From: Acidimicrobiales bacterium | Lineage (GTDB): Bacteria > Actinomycetota > Acidimicrobiia > Acidimicrobiales > Bog-793 | Assembly: GCA_035533595.1 (NCBI GenBank) | Contig: DATLTN010000027.1 | Location: forward strand, 1 to 64,000 | Reading direction: 5' to 3' | DNA length: 64,000 nt | Shown: positions 1-6,850 of the stretch, piece after piece | How positions within the stretch are numbered: position 1 is the first letter of the stretch | Layout: every line of letters starts with the position of its first letter | Position numbers and translations under genes: made by a program | Notes under the pieces: model-generated | The model's database searches: none | Told to the model about the DNA's origin: nothing | Seen by the model: the letters and a program-made list of their open reading frames with translations, nothing else

Positions 1-161
1 GCTTCGGTGGTGGTCCGGGCGAGATCGGGCTGCACGGAACCGATCAGCCGACGAGCGTCGGCGCCGACGTCAGCCACGGCTGCCTGCGGGTCTCGAACGC
101 GACGATCAGCGAGCTCGCCCGTGTGCTGCCCCTCGGGACGCCGGTGATCATCAGCCGGTAA
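1..161 (+). CDS. L,D-transpeptidase catalytic domain, C-terminal fragment
   Basis: The reading frame enters from the left edge and stops at 159-161. The 52 visible residues hold the YkuD active-site signature: an HGT motif followed by SHGCLRVSN, containing the catalytic Cys and its His/Arg partners. Enzymes of this family make 3-3 cross-links in peptidoglycan or attach proteins to it, outside the membrane. The N-terminus, with any signal peptide or binding domains, lies outside the window, so the protein's type cannot be named further. The domain assignment itself is secure from the motif. Confidence 0.88.
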   Translation, partial: FGGGPGEIGLHGTDQPTSVGADVSHGCLRVSNATISELARVLPLGTPVIISR

Positions 162-321
162 CGCCCGTCGCAAACCGGCGACACCTCGCGGGCGCCCGTC
201 GCCTGTCGCGACCCTCCCAGCCGGGCAAGAGCCGCGGCGGTGCAGGTCGGGCGGCTCCTCGCCGGTGCTATCGTCAGCCTGCCTCGACCGCAGGTGCCCC
301 CGTGCGCGTGCCGCCGGACGA

Positions 322-394
322 AGGGCAGTAGCTCAATTGGTAGAGCACCGGTCTCCAAAACCGGCGGTTGGGGGTTCGAGTCCCTCCTGCCCTG
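322..394 (+). tRNA. trnW: tRNA-Trp (anticodon CCA)
   Basis: A complete cloverleaf can be drawn by eye. The acceptor arm AGGGCAG (322-328) pairs with CTGCCCT (387-393), followed by discriminator G394. The D-arm is GCTC/GAGC. The anticodon stem CCGGT/ACCGG encloses the loop CTCCAAA with anticodon CCA. The T-arm is GGGGG/CCCTC around TTCGAGT. The 3' CCA is not encoded. A tRNA-Trp directly before secE-nusG is a common bacterial arrangement. Confidence 0.96.
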
Positions 395-422
395 CTCGAC
401 ATCAACCGCCGAAAGATCTCCC

Positions 423-755
423 GTGAATCGACAGACCAAGCGAATGCTGCAGCGACAGGGCCAGCTGGGGGCCGACGGCTCCCCTGCGGCTCCGCCGCGT
501 CGCCCCACCGGGCCGGGCGCGCCCGGCGGCCCCTCCCGGCGGCCGCCCTCCGAGAACCGCGCTAGCATTTTCACCCGGATCGCCCAGTACCTGCGCGAGG
601 TACGGGTCGAGCTTTCGAAGGTCCTTTGGCCGAAGCGGCCCGAGGTCGTGAACTACTCGACAGTGGTGATCACGACGCTCGTGCTGCTGGCGCTGTTGAT
701 CTTCGGGTTGAACTTCGTCTTCGCGAAAGGCGTGCTCCAACTCTTCAAGTCCTGA
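423..755 (+). CDS. secE: Preprotein translocase subunit SecE
   Basis: A 110-residue protein with a GTG start 28 bases after the tRNA-Trp. The first half is a low-complexity Pro/Gly/Arg-rich cytoplasmic tail. It is followed by the conserved amphipathic segment with the SecE motif VELSKVLWPKRPEV (about 62-75) and a single membrane helix at about 79-103. SecE clamps SecY in the inner-membrane SecYEG channel. Only the single-helix form typical of most bacteria is present. nusG follows after 30 bases, so the two are probably co-transcribed. No strong ribosome-binding site precedes the GTG, so the exact start is the uncertain part. Confidence 0.93.
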   Translation: MNRQTKRMLQRQGQLGADGSPAAPPRRPTGPGAPGGPSRRPPSENRASIFTRIAQYLREVRVELSKVLWPKRPEVVNYSTVVITTLVLLALLIFGLNFVFAKGVLQLFKS

Positions 756-785
756 GCGCGCAATGAACCCGAGCAGGCGGCCCTC

Positions 786-1529
786 GTGCCGCGGAGCATG
801 GCAATGACCTCGACATCTGACGAGAACGACCCGAGCGAGACGGCGGCGCTGCTCGACGCGCCCGCACCCGACGAGGAGGTCGAGGCCGAAGGGGAGTCCA
901 CGCTCGGCGACGAGCTCGACGAGCTCCTCGCCGAAGAGGGGGAGGACGAGGCCCCCGTCGTCCGCCCGCCGAGCCCCTATGACCGCCCCGGCTACTGGTA
1001 CGTCGTGCACACCTACGCCGGCTACGAGAACAAGGTGAAGTCCAACCTCGAGAGCCGGATCTCCTCGATGAATATGGAGGACCGGATCTTCGAGGTCATC
1101 ATCCCGATGGAGGATGTCGTCGAGTTCAAGGGCGGCCGCAAGGTCACCGTCCAGAAGAAGGTCTTCCCGGGCTACCTGCTCGCACGTGCCGACCTCGACG
1201 ACGACGCCTGGTCGGTCATCCGCCAGACGCCGGGCGTCACCGGTTTCGTCGGCCCCGGCACCAAGCCCACGCCGCTCAGCCGCGCCGAGGTGGAGAGCAT
1301 CCTCCAGGTGCGCGACGACAGCGTCGAGGGCGGCGCCCCCAAGCAGCGCCGCGCCCGCCTCGAGCACGAGATCGGCGAGACGGTGCGGGTGAAGGAAGGC
1401 CCCTTCGCCGACTTCACCGGCCAGGTGGCCGAGATCAACGAGGACCAGCTGAAGTTGAAGGTGCTCGTGAACATCTTCGGCCGGGAGACCCCGGTCGAGC
1501 TCGAGTTCAGTCAAGTCGCGAAGCTCTAG
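786..1529 (+). CDS. nusG: Transcription termination/antitermination protein NusG
   Basis: A 247-residue NusG that binds RNA polymerase, modulates pausing and links transcription to Rho or to the ribosome. An acidic, disordered N-terminal extension occupies about the first 60 residues. The NGN domain begins near the WYVVHTYAGYE motif, and the KOW domain covers the last 50 residues (VRVKEGPFADFTG). The GTG at 786 has a purine-rich site (aggcgg) a few bases upstream. In-frame ATG codons at 798 and 804 are alternatives. At about 180 residues the E. coli protein lacks the acidic extension, which is often seen in Actinobacteria. rplK follows after 18 bases. Confidence 0.95.
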   Translation: MPRSMAMTSTSDENDPSETAALLDAPAPDEEVEAEGESTLGDELDELLAEEGEDEAPVVRPPSPYDRPGYWYVVHTYAGYENKVKSNLESRISSMNMEDRIFEVIIPMEDVVEFKGGRKVTVQKKVFPGYLLARADLDDDAWSVIRQTPGVTGFVGPGTKPTPLSRAEVESILQVRDDSVEGGAPKQRRARLEHEIGETVRVKEGPFADFTGQVAEINEDQLKLKVLVNIFGRETPVELEFSQVAKL

Positions 1530-1547
1530 GAAAAGGACAGCACACCG

Positions 1548-1976
1548 ATGGCACGCAGGCGAGTAACCGCCGTCGTGAAGATCCAGCTGCCTGCGGGCGC
1601 GGCGACGCCGGCCCCGCCGGTTGGCACGGCGCTCGGACCGCACGGGGTCCAGACGATGGAGTTCGTGAAGCAGTACAACGCCGCCACCGAGAACATGCGC
1701 GGCACGGTCGTCCCCGTCGAGATCACGATCTACGAGGACCGCACCTTCACCTTCATTCTGAAGACGCCGCCGACGACGGTGCTCATCCGCGAGGCCGCCG
1801 GCCTCGAGAAGGGCGCCACGGCGACCGGACGTGAGAGCGTCGGCACGATCACCGACGAACAGCTCGCGGAGATCGCGAACACCAAGATGCCCGACCTGAA
1901 CGCCAACGACCTCGAGTCCGCCAAGCGCCAGGTCGAGGGAACTGCCCGCTCCATGGGCATCAGCGTCGCCCGCTAA
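1548..1976 (+). CDS. rplK: 50S ribosomal protein L11
   Basis: A 142-residue L11, the usual length. The N-terminal domain has the proline-rich motif [16 protein letters not shown], which faces 23S rRNA helices 43/44 and is the site acted on by thiostrepton-type drugs. The C-terminal domain binds the GTPase-centre RNA. L11 forms the base of the stalk that recruits EF-G, EF-Tu and the stringent-response enzyme. The ATG is preceded by an AAAGGA-type ribosome-binding site. rplA follows after 9 bases, the standard rplKA pair, in which L1 commonly represses both genes by binding the mRNA. Confidence 0.98.
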   Translation: MARRRVTAVVKIQLPAGAATPAPPVGTALGPHGVQTMEFVKQYNAATENMRGTVVPVEITIYEDRTFTFILKTPPTTVLIREAAGLEKGATATGRESVGTITDEQLAEIANTKMPDLNANDLESAKRQVEGTARSMGISVAR

Positions 1977-1985
1977 GGAGAGATC

Positions 1986-2711
1986 GTGGCCGGTAAGGGA
2001 AAGCGCTACGTCGACGCCGTCAAGCGGCTCGACCGGGACCAGCTCTACTCGCTCGTCGAGGCGGTCGACCTCGTGAAGAGCCTGGCGACCGCTCGTTTCG
2101 ATGAGACGGTCGAGTACGCGACGCGCCTCGGGGTCGACCCACGGCGCGCCGAGCAGATCGTGCGCGGCTCGCTGTCGCTGCCGCACGGCCTCGGCAAGGC
2201 GGTGCGCGTCGCGGTCTTCGCCGCCGGCGAGCAGGCCAACGAGGCCCGCACCGCGGGTGCCGACGTCGTCGGCTCCGACGACCTCGTCGCCCGCATCGAG
2301 AACGAGGGCTTCCTCGAGTTCGACGTGGCGATCGCCACCCCGGACCTGATGGCACAGGTCGGCCGACTCGGGCGCGTCCTCGGCCCCCGCGGCCTCATGC
2401 CGAACCCCCGCACGGGGACGGTGACCACCGACGTCGCGAAGGCCGTCGGCGAGTACAAGTCGGGCCGCGTCGAGTACCGCACCGACCGCGTCGGCAACGT
2501 GCACGTCCCGATCGGCAAGGTCTCCTTCGAGCGCGCGCAGCTCATCGAGAACGCGCTGGCGGTCCACGAGGAGATCCTCCGGGCCAAGCCGGCCGCCGCC
2601 AAGGGCCGCTACGTGCGCAGCATCACCCTCTCCTCGACGATGGGCCCCGGCGTGCGCGTCGACGCGACCCGCGTCAGCGCCGACGAAGAGGGCCTCGCCG
2701 CCTCGGCCTGA
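1986..2711 (+). CDS. rplA: 50S ribosomal protein L1
   Basis: A 241-residue L1 with a GTG start seven bases after a clear AGGAG (taaggagagatc). The L1 signature [16 protein letters not shown] is present in the middle of the protein, and the length matches the family. L1 binds 23S rRNA at the mobile stalk next to the E site and usually also acts as translational repressor of rplKA. In most actinobacteria rplJ follows closely. Here three unrelated genes lie in between (see the finding on interruptions). Confidence 0.98.
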   Translation: MAGKGKRYVDAVKRLDRDQLYSLVEAVDLVKSLATARFDETVEYATRLGVDPRRAEQIVRGSLSLPHGLGKAVRVAVFAAGEQANEARTAGADVVGSDDLVARIENEGFLEFDVAIATPDLMAQVGRLGRVLGPRGLMPNPRTGTVTTDVAKAVGEYKSGRVEYRTDRVGNVHVPIGKVSFERAQLIENALAVHEEILRAKPAAAKGRYVRSITLSSTMGPGVRVDATRVSADEEGLAASA

Positions 2712-2763
2712 CGCTCCCTCGGGTAATGGCGGGCACCAGCCGCTTCGCGAGAGAATCCCCACG

Positions 2764-3684
2764 GTGCGTGCCTTCCTGCTGCTCGTCGCCGCGGTCTGCG
2801 TGGCGATCGGCGGTACGCTCGCCATCCTCATCGGGGCCGGTGACACCAAGGCGGTCAGCTCCGGGGACATCAGCCGCCTGCTCGACGGCGTCCTCGCCTA
2901 TCCCGACGCGCAGTTCAACATGGCGCTCTACGACCCTGGCGACCCGGCCGCCGACTTCTACGAGACGCTCGACCTGAGCACCACCGCACGCGGCGCGACC
3001 CTCGAGGGCGCGGCGGGCAAGGTCAACGCCGAGTTCTTCCTCTACCTCGAGCGCGACCCGCTGCTCGAGGTCATCGGGGCGGGCCACAGCGCCTACTTCT
3101 GGGCCGACTTCTCGCTGCTGCGCCCGGCCTTCCCGACGCGCCGCGAGCAGGCGGCGCTCAAGTCGCTGCAGTCCGAGATCGGAAAGCGCTGGGTGCGCGT
3201 GCCCACCGGGCTGCTCGGGAGCGCGGCGCCGGCGACGCCGATCGGTGCCGTCGCGGAGCAGCGGCTCGTCAGCGCGCTCGAGCAGAGCGTGCGCGAGCAC
3301 GTCTCGCTCGGCGCCGCCACCAGCCCCGACGGTTACAACGGCGTCGTCGTGAGCGGGCCGCTCTCGTCGGTCTTCGACCCGTTGTTCTCCTCGATCGGCT
3401 CCCTCGTGCCGGCCTTCGGCCGCCTTGTCCCGGGCGCCTCCTTCCCGAAGCGCGTGCCCGGGGGCTACCGCCTCGGCTTCTACGCCGACCGCTCGGGGGT
3501 GCTCCGCCAGATCGACCTCCACGTCGACCGGGACACCGGCGTCGGCGTGCTCGTCAACCACTCCGACCTGCCGATCTATCCCCCCTACCGGGCGCTGCCC
3601 TTCCCGCGCGCCGCGCTCGGAAACCTCGTCGCGCTGGCGGGCGGCCTCGCTCCCGCGGGGCTGCTCGGCGGGGGCTTCCTCTAG
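2764..3684 (+). CDS. Exported protein of unknown function, LppX/LprG-like character
   Basis: A 306-residue protein with a GTG start. A hydrophobic N-terminal segment (about 3-24) looks like a signal peptide or anchor without a lipobox Cys. The mature part contains short patterns such as FWADFSLL and WVRVPTGLL. These resemble the 'probe is tethered, surface must be wet' strands of mycobacterial LppX/LprG lipid-carrier proteins, but I judge this by eye only. The C-terminus is hydrophobic and glycine-rich (about 285-306). It lies tail to tail with the next gene, 13 bases apart. Function is unknown; a cell-envelope role is an inference from the export signal. Confidence 0.6.
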   Translation: MRAFLLLVAAVCVAIGGTLAILIGAGDTKAVSSGDISRLLDGVLAYPDAQFNMALYDPGDPAADFYETLDLSTTARGATLEGAAGKVNAEFFLYLERDPLLEVIGAGHSAYFWADFSLLRPAFPTRREQAALKSLQSEIGKRWVRVPTGLLGSAAPATPIGAVAEQRLVSALEQSVREHVSLGAATSPDGYNGVVVSGPLSSVFDPLFSSIGSLVPAFGRLVPGASFPKRVPGGYRLGFYADRSGVLRQIDLHVDRDTGVGVLVNHSDLPIYPPYRALPFPRAALGNLVALAGGLAPAGLLGGGFL

Positions 3685-3697
3685 TACCGCGGCTGCC

Positions 3698-4120
3698 TCA
3701 GCGCCGCGGCGTCCGCGTCGGCCACCCGTCGACGATCCGGCAGGGGATGTCGGCGTTCTCGTCGAGGTGATAGCTGGCGCAGATGCGGTGGTAGCCGTCG
3801 GCGACGGTGAGCGGCAGGTCGTTCGGCAGTCCGCCGCGGACGAGCAGCACGGGCGAGAGGGGTTTGCCGCGCGCCACCTTCCGCAGGTCCGCCTGCACGT
3901 GCGGATTGACCTCCGGGAGGAGGGCGAGACGACTCGCCCGCAGCAGGTCCTTCGCCTTGCGGGTGATGAGCGGGGCGTCGCGTAGCGTCGCGACGAGGCG
4001 TTCCACGTCCGCCTCGGGGAGGAGCAGGCTGAGGTAGTCGCCGGCGGCAGGGAAGTCGTGCTCGTCGGGCTCCTTGCCCCAGTGCTCCGCCTTGGTCTTG
4101 CGTGCCATCGTCTTCGCCAT
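3698..4120 (-). CDS. Small ParB/sulfiredoxin-fold protein
   Basis: A 140-residue protein on the minus strand. Its second half resembles the ParB N-terminal (ParB/Srx) fold: a segment with PLTVADGYHRICASY (about 105-120), like the 'DGnHR' nucleotide-binding loop of that superfamily. There is no helix-turn-helix or dimerisation domain, so it is not a chromosome-partition ParB. Small stand-alone members of this kind are common in actinobacteria, and their function is not established. Two in-frame ATG codons (residues 1 and 5) are possible starts. It is convergent with the exported-protein gene and lies 32 bases downstream of the aquaporin gene on the same strand, so the two may share a transcript. 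Confidence 0.6.
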   Translation of the reverse strand: MAKTMARKTKAEHWGKEPDEHDFPAAGDYLSLLLPEADVERLVATLRDAPLITRKAKDLLRASRLALLPEVNPHVQADLRKVARGKPLSPVLLVRGGLPNDLPLTVADGYHRICASYHLDENADIPCRIVDGWPTRTPRR

Positions 4121-4152
4121 CTCGCCCCCTGTCGTCGTCCTTCGTCAGCGAG

Positions 4153-5022
4153 TCAGTCGCCGGTGACGCGGTGCGTCTCAACGACGAGCGTCCCGAGCGT
4201 GCCCTGGGCGGCGCGCGCCGCGGCGTGGTCGCCGCCGCGGCCCCGCAGCACCATGGCGACCCCGACGGCGACGAGCATCCCGATGGTCGGCCCCGCGAGG
4301 TAGACCCAGAAGTGGCGGAAGTCACCGGTCAGCGCTTCGGGGCCGAAGGAGCGCGCCGGGTTCATCGAGGCGCCGGTGAGCGGGCTCGACCACAGTCCCG
4401 CCGCCGCGATGTAGCCGGCCACCCCGACCGCCGAGAGCGGCCCGACGTTTTGGGCGCCCGACGCGGTGCCGAGGATCACCGTCACCAGCCCGAAGGTGAG
4501 GAGCGCTTCGACGAGCATCGCGTGCGGGTCGTTGAGGTGCGCACCCGGCTCGGTCGCGCCGAGCATGCCGACCTTGCCGAAGGTGACCCAGAGCAGCGCG
4601 CAGGCGCTGACGGCACCGGCCACCTGCGCGGCGACGTAGAGGGGGATCCGTCGCCAGGGGAACTCGCGCCGTAGCGCGAAGGCGATGCTCACGACGGGGT
4701 TGAGGTGCGCGCCGGAGACCGCCCCGGTGGCGAGGATGACACCCATCACGACGAGCGCGGGGGCGACGACGAGCGGCCCGCGCCCGAGGCCCCCCGGTAC
4801 CAGCGCGTTCACGACACCCCCGCCGGCGCCGGCGAGCACGAGCAGCAGGGTCCCCGCGAACTCGGCGGCGAGGCGCCGCCACTCGTAGGCGAGCTCGTCG
4901 AAGTCCCGGACCCACGGTGGCGCCGCGCCGAAGAGGGCCCGCGCGAGGGCGGGGGAGACCTCGTGCACCCGTGTCACCTCACCGCTCGCCACCGCAGCGG
5001 CCGGCGTCGTCTGCTCGCTCAT
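4153..5022 (-). CDS. MIP-family channel (aquaporin/aquaglyceroporin)
   Basis: A 289-residue membrane protein with six predicted helices in two homologous halves. The two pore half-helices carry HLNPVVSIAF (NPV in place of the usual first NPA) and MNPARSFGPE (second NPA, followed by the selectivity-filter Arg). The N-terminal 50 or so residues form a hydrophilic extension before the first helix. Members conduct water or small neutral solutes across the inner membrane. The NPV variant occurs in some bacterial members and does not by itself fix the substrate. The gene is divergent from rplJ, so their shared upstream region holds both promoters. Confidence 0.88.
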   Translation of the reverse strand: MSEQTTPAAAVASGEVTRVHEVSPALARALFGAAPPWVRDFDELAYEWRRLAAEFAGTLLLVLAGAGGGVVNALVPGGLGRGPLVVAPALVVMGVILATGAVSGAHLNPVVSIAFALRREFPWRRIPLYVAAQVAGAVSACALLWVTFGKVGMLGATEPGAHLNDPHAMLVEALLTFGLVTVILGTASGAQNVGPLSAVGVAGYIAAAGLWSSPLTGASMNPARSFGPEALTGDFRHFWVYLAGPTIGMLVAVGVAMVLRGRGGDHAAARAAQGTLGTLVVETHRVTGD

Positions 5023-5147
5023 TCGGGCTCCTCGTGGCGCAACACGGCGTTTCCGACCACGAAGCCTCGCACCCCCGGCCCCTCGGCGGACGGACCGTCC
5101 ACGGGCGGTCCGGAGCCTCCCGGGGATGCGCTAATCTCCTCGCCCGT

Positions 5148-5164
5148 ACGTGGTCTGACCACGT
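5148..5164. promoter_or_regulatory. Perfect 8-bp inverted repeat, GntR/FadR-type operator candidate
   Basis: The sequence ACGTGGTCTGACCACGT is an 8-bp perfect inverted repeat around one central base. It lies between the divergent aquaporin and rplJ genes. Its core TGGTCnGACCA has the form of operators bound by FadR-subfamily GntR regulators. A weak -10-like TAATCT lies just upstream (5132-5137). Whether it is a protein-binding site for either gene or the base of the rplJ leader RNA cannot be settled from sequence. Confidence 0.45.
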
Positions 5165-5295
5165 CGCCTGAGACATCCGGTGCGCCTTCGGGCGCTCAAT
5201 GGGCGCAGGCCCGCCTGACGAGGCGAAGCAGCTCTGCTTCCCCGCGCCGGCGTAATGCGCCACGACGACCGAACGGCGTCGTGAAGGGAGCGAGT
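5165..5295 (+). promoter_or_regulatory. Probable L10-leader mRNA structure upstream of rplJ
   Basis: About 130 non-coding bases immediately before rplJ are rich in potential pairing. They contain a hairpin with a TTCG loop (gcgcc-TTCG-ggcgc) followed by CAATGGGCGCAGG. This resembles the ribosomal-protein L10 leader found before rplJ in many bacteria, to which L10(L12)4 binds to repress its own synthesis. The resemblance is judged by eye; the kink-turn has not been drawn in full. Confidence 0.5.
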
Positions 5296-6138
5296 GTGGA
5301 GACGAGCCTGCGGGAGCCGCGCGCCGAGAAGGTCGCGGTCGTCGATGAGGTTCGAGAGCGGTTCACCTCCACTAGCGCGGCCATCCTCACCGAGTACCGG
5401 GGCCTGAAGGTGAAGCAGATGCAGGAGCTGCGGCGCGCGCTCACCGCGGCCGGCGGCGACTACCGCGTCTTCAAGAACACCCTCGTCCGCCGGGCGGCTC
5501 GCGAGGCCGGCCTCGACACGATCGAGTCGATGCTCGTCGGCCCGACCGCGATCGCCTTCGTCGAGGGCGATGTCGCCGCGGTCGCGAAGGTGCTGCGTGA
5601 CTTCGCCCGCGTCCACCCGAGCCTCGTCGTGAAGGGCGGGCTCATCGGCTCCAACCTCCTCGACTCGCGCTCCGCGGCGGCGCTCGCCGACCTCCCCTCG
5701 CGCGAGGTGCTACTCGCCCAGTTCGCCGGTCTGCTCGCAGCGCCGCTGCAGCGCTTCGCCGGCCTCCTCCAGGCGCTCCCCCAGAAGTTCGCCTACGGCC
5801 TGCGGGCGTTGATCGAGGAGCGCGGCGGCGAGGTCGACGCCTCCCCGGTGGCGGCCGCGGAGGAAACCCCCACCAGCGACGAGACCCCCGCGGCCGAGGA
5901 GGGCTCGGCTGCCGAGGAGGGCTCCGCCTCAGGCGATGCCCCGGTGGCCGACGCGGCGCCCGCAGAGGCGCCGCCCGAGGCGGACGCGGAGGCAGCGACC
6001 GAGGTCGCTCCCGACGCCGAGGCGGCAGACGCCGAGGCGCCCGAGTCCGAAGCAGAGACGACCGAGCAGGCGGCAGCGGAGGCCCCGGCGACAGAGCCGG
6101 CGGCGAGCGACGCGGCCGACAGCGGTCCGGACGCCTGA
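5296..6138 (+). CDS. rplJ: 50S ribosomal protein L10 with long acidic tail
   Basis: L10 anchors the L7/L12 dimers to the GTPase centre of the 50S subunit. The core (about residues 1-177) begins LREPRAEKVAVVDEVRERF and contains the typical YRGLKVKQMQELRR and FKNTLVRRA segments. A tail of about 100 residues made of Ala, Glu, Asp, Pro and Ser follows; ordinary L10 is 165-180 residues, this one is 280. The GTG at 5296 is chosen because a GAAGGGAG site precedes it by 5-8 bases; a GTG at 5281 is in frame but has no such site. rplL follows after 59 bases. Confidence 0.93.
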   Translation: METSLREPRAEKVAVVDEVRERFTSTSAAILTEYRGLKVKQMQELRRALTAAGGDYRVFKNTLVRRAAREAGLDTIESMLVGPTAIAFVEGDVAAVAKVLRDFARVHPSLVVKGGLIGSNLLDSRSAAALADLPSREVLLAQFAGLLAAPLQRFAGLLQALPQKFAYGLRALIEERGGEVDASPVAAAEETPTSDETPAAEEGSAAEEGSASGDAPVADAAPAEAPPEADAEAATEVAPDAEAADAEAPESEAETTEQAAAEAPATEPAASDAADSGPDA

Positions 6139-6197
6139 GCGCGCCGGCACCGACCGATTCGATTTTCACGATCTACTGAGAGGGAAAGGGAAGCGAG

Positions 6198-6584
6198 ATG
6201 GCGACGAAAGAGCAGATTCTGGACGGCATCGCCGAGATGTCGGTCCTTGAGCTTGCGGAGCTCCTGAAGGAGTTCGAGGAGCGCTTCGGCGTGACTGCGG
6301 CCGCCCCGGTGGCGGTGGCGGCTGCTCCCGCAGCTGGCGGCGGCGGTGCGGCAGAGGCGGCGGCGGAGGAGCAGGACGAGTTCGACGTCATCCTCACGGC
6401 TGCCGGCGACAAGAAGATCCAGGTCATCAAGGAGGTTCGGACGCTCACGAACCTCGGCCTGAAGGAGGCAAAGGACGTCGTCGACTCGGCGCCCAAGCCG
6501 GTTCTCGAGAAGGTCTCCAAGGAGGACGCCGAGAAGGCCAAGGCTCAGCTCGAGGCGGCCGGCGCCACGGTCGAGCTCAAGTAG
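6198..6584 (+). CDS. rplL: 50S ribosomal protein L7/L12
   Basis: A 128-residue stalk protein. The N-terminal dimerisation helices (about 1-33) bind L10. An Ala/Gly-rich flexible hinge (about 36-58) leads to the C-terminal factor-binding domain with EKTEFDVIL-like (here [20 protein letters not shown]) and VKEAKDVVD-type segments (here [13 protein letters not shown]). Each ribosome carries several copies that recruit the translational GTPases. A purine-rich site (gggaaagggaag) precedes the ATG. It shares a transcript with rplJ; a separate promoter for rpoBC lies downstream. Confidence 0.98.
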   Translation: MATKEQILDGIAEMSVLELAELLKEFEERFGVTAAAPVAVAAAPAAGGGGAAEAAAEEQDEFDVILTAAGDKKIQVIKEVRTLTNLGLKEAKDVVDSAPKPVLEKVSKEDAEKAKAQLEAAGATVELK

Positions 6585-6655
6585 CTCTGTCACCCCGACC
6601 GTCGGTGGGGCGCTCTGCGCCTCCGCCGGTCGAGGGTGCGCGGGCCCCGGGGTGC

Positions 6656-6684
6656 TTGACCGCGCCACGGGGATCTCGTACCCT
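6656..6684 (+). promoter_or_regulatory. Predicted sigma-70-type promoter for rpoBC
   Basis: A -35 box TTGACC (6656-6661) and a -10 box TACCCT (6679-6684) are separated by 17 bases, in the 266-base gap between rplL and rpoB. Five of six -35 positions match the consensus. A long 5' leader of about 160 bases would precede rpoB. An imperfect GC-rich hairpin just after rplL (about 6592-6612) could serve as attenuator. Confidence 0.65.
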
Positions 6685-6850
6685 CCGACGCTGCGCGTTT
6701 GACGCGTAGCGTCGCTGGCTTCGCGCGCTATGCTCGTCGGTTGCTGTGCCCGTCCCGCGCGCTTTGCCTACTGCTTCTCTAACTTGACGCGCCCGCCGTT
6801 CTCCGCAGCATCCGCGCCCCGCTCGACCGCCACTCGCGAGGAGTAGACCT

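Noticed and set aside
402-2870. An 822-codon open frame on the minus strand across secE-nusG-rplKA
   Set aside because: It lies entirely antisense to well-identified genes and has the low-complexity composition produced by GC-rich codon bias. Similar long antisense frames cover rpoB, rpoC, fusA and the spc operon.
6699-6734. A second rpoB promoter, TTGACG with TATGCT
   Set aside because: The spacing is 24 bases, too long for a standard promoter. The TTGACC/TACCCT pair upstream has the right spacing.
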